Source: Microbacterium sp. Au-Mic1 (GTDB taxonomy: Bacteria; Actinomycetota; Actinomycetes; Actinomycetales; Microbacteriaceae). From it: a stretch of DNA of 64,000 nt. The stretch is from the NCBI RefSeq assembly GCF_021341785.1, contig NZ_JAJTTF010000001.1:310001-374000 (forward strand). The letters run 5' to 3'. A program made the position numbers and the translations under genes. Below the pieces are notes generated by a model. That model saw only the letters and a list, made by a program, of their open reading frames with translations. It ran no database searches and was not told where the DNA came from. Positions within the stretch are counted from its first letter, which is position 1, and each line of letters starts with the position of its first letter. Positions 58,619-64,000 of the stretch are shown here, piece by piece.

Positions 58619-59389
58619 ATGGCACGTGCGACGGCGGATGCATCCACAGCGATCGTCTGCGAGGACCTCGTGATCGACCGGATCGGGCACTCCGCGCCCA
58701 CCAGGGCGATCGACGGCGTGACGTTCGCGCTGCCCGCGGGGGAGCTGATGTGCATCGCCGGTGCCACCGGGGCCGGGAAGTCGACGCTGGTCGGTGCCCT
58801 CGCCGGCGCCGCCGACCCCTCGATCCGGGTCGTCGGAGGCTCCGCGACCGTGTGCGGCGTCTCCGTACGCCACCCCGGACGCCGGCTGCGAGAGCTCACC
58901 TATCGTGCCGGCTACCTTCCGCAGAACGCCGGGGCGCTGCTCACGCCGCAGCTGACCGTGCAGGAGATCATCGCGGAGCCGATCCTGCAGCGTGAGCGCC
59001 GCGTGAACGTGAAGGCGCTGGCGATCCGGGTGGCGACGCTGCTCGACGAGCTGCACCTGCCGCTGGGCCTCGCCGCTTCGTTCCCCTACGAGCTCAGCGC
59101 GGGCATGCGCCAGCGCGTCGCCATCGCCCGGGCTCTGGTGCTCGATCCGACCGTGCTGATCGCCGACGAGCCCCTCGCGAACCTCGATCTGGAGGTGCGG
59201 CCGGTGGTGTTCGCGGCGATCACGCGGCGCCGCACCGAACGGGGGATGGCGGCGCTGCTGGTCAGCAACGACGCCGCGTTCGCGCGAGAGCTGGGCGCGG
59301 AGACGCTCATGATCCGCGAGGGCCACGTGGTCGCTCGCGGCGCGGGGGCGGATCTGCTCTGGACCCCTGGTGCCGAGCACGCGCGCTGA
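58619..59389 (+). CDS. ABC transporter ATP-binding protein (orphan)
   Basis: This 256-residue ATPase has Walker A IAGATGAGKSTLVGAL, Q-loop GYLPQNAGALLTPQLTV, signature YELSAGMRQRVAIARAL (LSAGM in place of LSGGQ) and Walker B VLIADEPLANLDL. The H-loop position reads VSNDAAF, lacking the usual His. No permease gene lies next to it, so the partner must be elsewhere. The weak signature and missing H-loop His suggest reduced or atypical ATPase activity. Confidence 0.82.
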   Translation: MARATADASTAIVCEDLVIDRIGHSAPTRAIDGVTFALPAGELMCIAGATGAGKSTLVGALAGAADPSIRVVGGSATVCGVSVRHPGRRLRELTYRAGYLPQNAGALLTPQLTVQEIIAEPILQRERRVNVKALAIRVATLLDELHLPLGLAASFPYELSAGMRQRVAIARALVLDPTVLIADEPLANLDLEVRPVVFAAITRRRTERGMAALLVSNDAAFARELGAETLMIREGHVVARGAGADLLWTPGAEHAR

Positions 59390-59886
59390 TCGTCGACAGA
59401 GCCTCGCGCGGTCACTCGACGACGCCGCGTCGGACATCGGCTTCGGCACCATGCATCGGGCGGGTTGCGGACCATGATGCGATCGGCGCCTTCGACCGCC
59501 CCGGTGACATTCCGCGTCATCGGCGGTGCGGCCGGCGCTGGGCCGGCCGCACCTGCCACCCCCCTTGGCGTTCGCACGGCCCTGGGTGGCACTGATCGGC
59601 GTCTGGGAACCTCGCAGCGCGGACTCCGTGCACTGGAGAGACGGGGCCGATGCGCCTGCATTACGCGAACTGCCCATCCTCTGCGGAGAATGACGCGCGA
59701 CAGGTGAATCGGTGTCGCTGTTCATCTGTTCCGTACGCTTTCCGACGTCACGAAGAGATGCCAGTTCTCTGCGCGTATCGCAACAGCCGCACCACAGCCT
59801 GGAGCCGCCGCGAAGCGCGATCAGGGCACGGTATGCGTCCGATGCGGCGAAGATGGCGTGGTGGCCCCGGGAGACCCCGGGAACGA
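59390..59886. other. Intergenic stretch without recognised gene
   Basis: These 497 bp between the ABC ATPase and the tRNA terminator hold no reading frame with a plausible start or protein pattern. There is a palindromic patch around GGTGCGGCCGGC...GCCGGCCGCACC near 59526-59553, and otherwise nothing that I can interpret. Confidence 0.5.
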
Positions 59887-59916
59887 CGAAGGCCCCGTCA
59901 TGAGACGGGGCCTTCG
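59887..59916 (-). terminator. tRNA-Asn terminator
   Basis: CGAAGGCCCCGTC pairs with GACGGGGCCTTCG across ATGA, 8 bp after the 3' end of the tRNA on the minus strand. Confidence 0.88.
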
Positions 59917-59924
59917 GGGGATTG

Positions 59925-59997
59925 CTCCCCGGCTTGGACTCGAACCAAGAACCTGCCGGTTAACAGCCGGCTGCTCTGCCAATTGAGCTACCGAGGA
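59925..59997 (-). tRNA. tRNA-Asn (anticodon GUU)
   Basis: On the minus strand TCCTCGGTAGCTCAATTGGC begins a 73-nt cloverleaf. The acceptor 5' TCCTCGG pairs with CCGGGGA (with G-U/T); the anticodon loop CTGTTAA sits in a CCGG/CCGG stem, and the T-loop is GGTTCGAGTCC. The anticodon is GTT. The 3' CCA is not encoded; bases after the discriminator G are CAA. Confidence 0.95.
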
Positions 59998-60152
59998 ATG
60001 CTTCCCGCTGCGCGGGCAACTCGTCAACTATAGCAAAGGTTGGGTCATGACTCCGCCACGGCGCGACGCCCGGGCGCGTCGGCGCCCGCGGCGGAGACGA
60101 CGGAGGGGCCCGCCGTGGCGAGCCCCTCCGGAAGACGCGGGATCCGGCCTGC

Positions 60153-60665
60153 TCAGCGCGCGGAGCCCTTGAGGGAGCCGGTGGTCTGCCCGGCCGGGTC
60201 GCTCACGATGCACTGCACGAGACGGTCGTTCATCTCGTCCCAGGTGTCCTTCGTGGGCGTCATGTAGGCGACGTCGAGGGTGGAGTCGTCGAAGGCGATG
60301 CCGATGAACGTCGTGAAGGCGTCACCGGCGCACTTCTCGACCTCCTTGTCGATCGCGGCGGAGTCGTACTCGGCGCCTTCGAGCTTGAACTCGTAGAAGA
60401 CCTCTTCGTCGTGCGGCTTGTCGCAGGGGACGACGTCGGTGTCGCTGACGGTGGTCCCCGAGTCGCTCATCTTGCAGTCGCCGAGCTTGAGATTGAAGAT
60501 GCCGATGCTCGAGCTCTCGGTCACCTCGGCCTTGTCGTTACGCGGCGCATCGCCGCCCCCGTTGCCGAGGACGCTGTTGAGCACGCTGCAGCCGCTGAGC
60601 CCGGCGGCCAGCGCCAGCGCGGCGCCGACGACGGCGGCGCGACGGAGAAGAGCGCGGTCGTTCAT
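60153..60665 (-). CDS. Secreted lipoprotein with septum-formation-like domain
   Basis: This 170-residue protein has a lipoprotein signal ending ALALAAGLSGCSVLNS (Cys about residue 26). The mature part has cysteines in LKLGDCKMSDSG, DVVPCDKPHDEEVFYEF and VEKCAGDAF. The D-C-x(n)-V-P-C-x2-P-H-x2-E-V pattern is the actinobacterial septum-formation/DUF4190-associated domain. It is anchored to the outer face of the membrane. Exact role unknown. Confidence 0.82.
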   Translation of the reverse strand: MNDRALLRRAAVVGAALALAAGLSGCSVLNSVLGNGGGDAPRNDKAEVTESSSIGIFNLKLGDCKMSDSGTTVSDTDVVPCDKPHDEEVFYEFKLEGAEYDSAAIDKEVEKCAGDAFTTFIGIAFDDSTLDVAYMTPTKDTWDEMNDRLVQCIVSDPAGQTTGSLKGSAR

Positions 60666-60808
60666 GGGAATTCCCCCTCTAGAAGCTATGAATCCACGCA
60701 GAACGCGGGACCGCTACGAACGTACCGGTGTCGAAGAGGAAATCTCAAACCTGCGTGAAAACCCCGCTGTACCGGGGAATTTCTGTGCAGGGTGGAACTT
60801 CTCGGGGG

Positions 60809-61375
60809 TCAGCCCTCGAGATCGTCCACGCCGGGCAGCCAGCTGGCGCCGGGGCGGCCCCAGCCGCGCTTGCGGGCGATCTTCTGCACGGTCTTCCAGT
60901 CGCCGTCGTCGAGGCGGTCGACATAGAGAATGCCGTCGAGATGATCGAACTCGTGCTGCATGATGCGGGCGCGCCACCCGTCGACCTCGATGCGCACGGC
61001 GTCGCCGTTCAGATCCACGCCCGTCACCAGCACGCGCTCCGAGCGGCGCAGGGGGAACCGCTCGCCGGGGAAGGAGAGGCAGCCTTCGGACTCGAGGTCG
61101 GGGTCGGGGGAGCCGGGCTCCAGGGGCGCCATCCACAGCACGGGGTTGATGATCTCGCCACGCCACGGGTTCTCGTCGTCGTCGACGTACGAGTAGACGT
61201 AGATCCGCAGGCCGACACCGACCTGCGGCGCGGCGAGCCCGACGCCGGGGGCCACGTCCATCGTCTCGTGCATGTCCGCCACCAGGGTGCGGATCTCATC
61301 GGTGATCTCGCCGACGGGGTCGGCGGGGGAATGCAGGACGGGATCGCCCATGATGCGAATCGGAAGCACAGCCAC
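60809..61375 (-). CDS. def: Peptide deformylase
   Basis: This 188-residue metalloenzyme removes the N-formyl group from new proteins. All three motifs are intact: GVGLAAPQVGV, EGCLSFPGE (Cys ligand) and QHEFDHLDGILYVDRL (HExxH ligands). It is a complete, single-gene unit, convergent with no neighbour and divergent from the membrane protein at 61419. Confidence 0.95.
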   Translation of the reverse strand: MAVLPIRIMGDPVLHSPADPVGEITDEIRTLVADMHETMDVAPGVGLAAPQVGVGLRIYVYSYVDDDENPWRGEIINPVLWMAPLEPGSPDPDLESEGCLSFPGERFPLRRSERVLVTGVDLNGDAVRIEVDGWRARIMQHEFDHLDGILYVDRLDDGDWKTVQKIARKRGWGRPGASWLPGVDDLEG

Positions 61376-61418
61376 GCGTCAACCCTAGTCGGCGCATCAC
61401 GGCAGGTAGGCTCGAAGG

Positions 61419-62600
61419 GTGCTTGAGGACCTGACGAGGGAAATGGGGGCCGCGGACGTCGGCGAACACCTCGCCGGCGTGTTCGCGAACCCTGGCCTGC
61501 TGATGGGCATCCCGCTGGCCCTCGCCGGGGCCGTGTTCATGTCGCTCGGTGCGCAGTATCAGCACCGCGGCGTCGAGAAGGTGGAGCGCCTGAGCGGATC
61601 GGACGCGGCGACCGGGCTCAGCTGGGTGCAGGTCAAAGGCCTGCTGACGCGCCCGTCCTGGATCGTCGGCACGCTCATGCTGGCCCTGGCGATCGTCTGC
61701 CAGCTCGCAGCGCTCACCAAGGCGCCCCTGATCGTGGTCCAGCCGCTCGGTGCCATCGCGCTCGTGATCACCACGCTGCTCAACGCGCGGGTGAGCGGCG
61801 TCGCGCCGACGAAGCGCTCCGTGGTGTCGATCTTCGCGTGCGTGGGCGGCATCTTCATCTTCGTGCTGTTCGCCGCACTGTTCGCCGTCGAGCGGAAGAT
61901 CAGCGAGACCCAGCTGTTCACGATCCTCACGATCCTGCTGCTCGTGATCATCCTGCTCGGCACGTGCTGGCTGATCCTCCGGCATCGCATGCGCGCGCTC
62001 TTCTACGTCACCGGTGCGGGCATCCTGTACGGTTTCGTGGCGACGCTCGCGAAGGCGGTGATCAGCCGCATCCAGTCCGGTCAGTTCGACTGGCTGACCG
62101 CCGTGTGCGTGATCGCGCTGATCGCGGCCGGCGCCGCGGGCGCCTATTTCGTGCAGACCGCGTACGGATCCGGTCCGCCGGACCTGGTGATCGCCGGGCT
62201 CACCGTGATCGATCCGATGGTGGCCGTGCTGATCGGCCTGCTCGTGCTGGAGGAGGGCGCCGCCGCACCCGTCTGGGTGTTCGTCGCCTTCGGGGTCTCC
62301 GGCCTGATCGCAGGGTGGGGCGTCGTCACGCTCGCCCGCTACCATCCGCAGGTCGTCAGCGAGAGCCAGGAGCTGCCGATCGAGCGGGGGAGCTCCGGTG
62401 GGGTCAGCGCATCCGGGGCCGCTGGGATCGATGCCCCGGCGCCGCGCGTCTCCTCCGACGACACAGTGCCCCCCACGCCCCCCGCGAGTCCGCTCGAGGA
62501 GTCCGGGTGGCCGTCGAACGTCGCGCCGATACGCCGCGAGGACCCGCCCCGCACCGGCGGCGACGCCGACGAGCGCGGAAACGGATCCTCGCGGATCTGA
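61419..62600 (+). CDS. DMT-superfamily / NIPA-like membrane protein
   Basis: This 393-residue protein has nine to ten membrane helices over residues 25-320 (ALAGAVFMSLGAQYQHRGVE; LIVVQPLGAIALVITTLLNA; LTVIDPMVAVLIGLLVLEEG). A disordered Pro/Ser-rich tail of about 70 residues follows. The QPLG and early GAQYQHRG motifs fit the actinobacterial NIPA/EamA-type group (magnesium or small-molecule transport). The start is GTG 61419; ATG 61443 with GAGGG upstream is possible. Confidence 0.8.
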   Translation: MLEDLTREMGAADVGEHLAGVFANPGLLMGIPLALAGAVFMSLGAQYQHRGVEKVERLSGSDAATGLSWVQVKGLLTRPSWIVGTLMLALAIVCQLAALTKAPLIVVQPLGAIALVITTLLNARVSGVAPTKRSVVSIFACVGGIFIFVLFAALFAVERKISETQLFTILTILLLVIILLGTCWLILRHRMRALFYVTGAGILYGFVATLAKAVISRIQSGQFDWLTAVCVIALIAAGAAGAYFVQTAYGSGPPDLVIAGLTVIDPMVAVLIGLLVLEEGAAAPVWVFVAFGVSGLIAGWGVVTLARYHPQVVSESQELPIERGSSGGVSASGAAGIDAPAPRVSSDDTVPPTPPASPLEESGWPSNVAPIRREDPPRTGGDADERGNGSSRI

Positions 62601-62631
62601 CGGGCGCCGGACCGGGTCCGGCGATGGTCCA

Positions 62632-63411
62632 TCAGTAGTCGACGTCGATGAGCTCGGGCGCGACCTCGGAGGCCGCTGCCTCATCGACGAAGAACACGGT
62701 GCGCTTGCGTCCCTTGGCGCCCGCGGCCGGTACGTTCTCGTAGTTCGCGCCCGCCAGGGCGAGCCCGAGAGCCGATGCCTTCTCGGCGCCGGTGAGCACG
62801 AGCCACACCCGCTTCGAGGAGTTGATCACCGGGCGGGTCAGCGTGATCCGCTCCGGCGGCGGCTTCGGCGAGTTCCGCACGGGCAGCACCGCGGCATCGG
62901 TCACCCTGATCTCCGCGTGGTCCGGGAAGAGCGAGGCGATGTGTCCGTCCGGCCCGACTCCGAGGAAGCACACGGCGAACGACGGCCAGGCGCGCTCCGC
63001 ATCACCGAAGCGTGCGAGCTCTGCGGCGTAGGCCGCGGCGCCCTCATCCAGGCTCAGCCCTGCGTCGCTCGCGGCCATCTCGTGCACGTTCTCCGCAGGC
63101 ACAGGGATCCTGTCCAGCAGCGCCGTCCTGGCCTGTCCTGCGTTGCGGTCGGGGTCCTGCGCCGGCACGAAACGTTCATCGCCCCACCAGAAGTGCACGA
63201 GCGACCAGTCCACCTGGGGCGTGCGCGCGTCCTCCGCGACGGCCCTCAGCACGGCGGATCCCATGCTGCCGCCGGTGAGAGCGACGTGGGCGAGTCGTCC
63301 GTCCCTGATCCGCGCCTGCACGCGGACGAGGAACCGGTCGGCGACGAGCCGGGCGAGTGACGCCGGGTCCTCGCTGATGACGACCCGCTTGGCGGGCGAA
63401 TCCGCAGCCAT
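62632..63411 (-). CDS. pgl: 6-phosphogluconolactonase
   Basis: This 259-residue enzyme of the pentose phosphate pathway has HVALTGGSMGSAVLRAV, VHFWWGDERFVP and FLGVGPDGHIASLFPDH, the three active-site segments of the family. It follows opcA, two bases after its stop, and would act on the lactone made by glucose-6-phosphate dehydrogenase. The start ATG 63411 gives MAADSPAKRVVIS. Confidence 0.94.
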   Translation of the reverse strand: MAADSPAKRVVISEDPASLARLVADRFLVRVQARIRDGRLAHVALTGGSMGSAVLRAVAEDARTPQVDWSLVHFWWGDERFVPAQDPDRNAGQARTALLDRIPVPAENVHEMAASDAGLSLDEGAAAYAAELARFGDAERAWPSFAVCFLGVGPDGHIASLFPDHAEIRVTDAAVLPVRNSPKPPPERITLTRPVINSSKRVWLVLTGAEKASALGLALAGANYENVPAAGAKGRKRTVFFVDEAAASEVAPELIDVDY

Positions 63412-63413
63412 CG

Positions 63414-64000
63414 TCAGGCCACCGGCTCCGGAGCCTCGAGCCGCTCCCAGCCCTCGGTGATCACGCGCCCGTAGAGCACGTCGGGGTCGAGGCGACGCAG
63501 CTCCTCCGCCAAGCACTCGCGGAGGGTGCGCCGCGGCAGGTGCAGCTCATGGTCGGGCTGCCCGGGCTGCGTGAGCACGGCCGAACCCGGCACGGGCCGC
63601 TCCAGCAGGATGTCACCGTTCGCACGGGTCAGACGCACCGACTTGATGCCCTCCTGCCACACCTGCGGGCTCTCGTAGGCCCAGCGCACCGGCACGTCCA
63701 GCGCGAGACGCAGCCAGCCGGCCAGCAGCGCCGTGGACGGAGAAGCCGCGGATCCGCGCACCTCGACGGCGGTGACCTCTTCGTACGGCGGCTGATCCAG
63801 CACCGCCGCGAGCTGCTCCCGCCAGTGCGTGAGCCGGGTCCACGCGAGGTCGGTGTCGCCGGGCACGTGCGTGCGGCCGAGCACCTCGAGCTGGGCGCGC
63901 ACGTCCTGCGCGGTCGCGGCATCGGTGATGCGGCGCTGCGCGATGCGGCCCAGGGGAGAGGCAGCCGGGGCCTCCGGAGCTTCGCGGGGCCACCACACCA
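63414..64000 (-). CDS. opcA: OpcA, glucose-6-phosphate dehydrogenase assembly/activator protein (partial)
   Basis: The C-terminal about 195 residues are present (WWPREAPEAPAASPLGRIAQ ... DTDLAWTRLTHWREQLAAVL ... LLAGWLRLALDVPVRWAYES). They match actinobacterial/cyanobacterial OpcA, which activates Zwf. The N-terminal part lies beyond the right edge. It is operonic with pgl. Confidence 0.92.
   Translation of the reverse strand, partial: VWWPREAPEAPAASPLGRIAQRRITDAATAQDVRAQLEVLGRTHVPGDTDLAWTRLTHWREQLAAVLDQPPYEEVTAVEVRGSAASPSTALLAGWLRLALDVPVRWAYESPQVWQEGIKSVRLTRANGDILLERPVPGSAVLTQPGQPDHELHLPRRTLRECLAEELRRLDPDVLYGRVITEGWERLEAPEPVA

Noticed and set aside
56355..58643. 762-codon open frame antisense to dgt and dnaG
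   Set aside because: Arg/His/Gly-rich composition with no domain, fully opposite two conserved genes: a product of high-GC codon bias.
59390..59886. Decayed permease gene after the ABC ATPase
   Set aside because: No frame in the stretch shows membrane-helix patterns or conserved residues.
59925..59997. tRNA-Asn as integration site of another element
   Set aside because: No second partial tRNA copy or integrase nearby.

Overview
The window is high-GC actinobacterial chromosome, most like Microbacterium or another Microbacteriaceae. The evidence is strong GC-rich codon bias, frequent GTG starts, and gene orders typical of that group: rpsP-KH-rimM-trmD, rplS-lepB-rnhB-DUF2469-yraN-comM-dprA, xerC-M23-rpsB-tsf-pyrH-frr-cdsA, dus-dgt-dnaG and opcA-pgl. 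The genus is inference; the sequence carries no rRNA gene.

Region 1 (1-13.8 kb) is accessory metabolism. A partial glpD diverges from a SorC-type regulator, followed by a YbdK-type carboxylate-amine ligase. Then comes a hydroxyproline catabolic island controlled by a GntR/FCD regulator: a three-subunit FAD/[2Fe-2S] dehydrogenase (3970-6769), a DapA-fold deaminase, a proline-racemase-type epimerase and an alpha-ketoglutarate-semialdehyde dehydrogenase on the + strand. On the - strand are an ornithine-cyclodeaminase-fold reductase, a second racemase-family enzyme and a dipeptidase-like amidohydrolase. Together they would take 4-hydroxyproline to 2-oxoglutarate and pyrroline-2-carboxylate to proline. 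A shared 19-bp operator (GTAATATGTCATGCAGTAC type) precedes three transcription units, with a weaker copy before the regulator.

Region 2 (13.8-22.7 kb) is housekeeping: ribosome maturation, signal peptidase, RNase HII, and the competence-associated genes yraN, comM and dprA.

Region 3 (22,728-39,013) is a 16.3-kb prophage inserted in dprA by a serine integrase. Restoring the DprA frame across the junctions points to a GC core dinucleotide. The - strand carries a tightly coupled virion operon: small genes, HNH, terminase, portal, protease-capsid fusion, connector with carbohydrate-binding-like insert, tail proteins, a short tape measure, a fibronectin-type tail protein and a holin-like protein. 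The + strand carries an SF3 helicase operon behind a repeat-rich, AT-rich probable origin. No endolysin or repressor was recognised. The likely integrase promoter lies in the left phage end, so integration separates it from the integrase gene. Several genes too short for routine calling (27, 35, 57 and 59 codons) fill the gaps.

Region 4 (39.0-64 kb) resumes with the severed 3' end of dprA, then xerC, an M23 peptidase, rpsB-tsf-pyrH-frr-cdsA-DivIVA, envelope and redox proteins (including a two-part membrane protein with an internal lipobox), dus-dgt-dnaG, an ABC ATPase, tRNA-Asn, a lipoprotein, peptide deformylase, a NIPA/DMT-type membrane protein, pgl and partial opcA.
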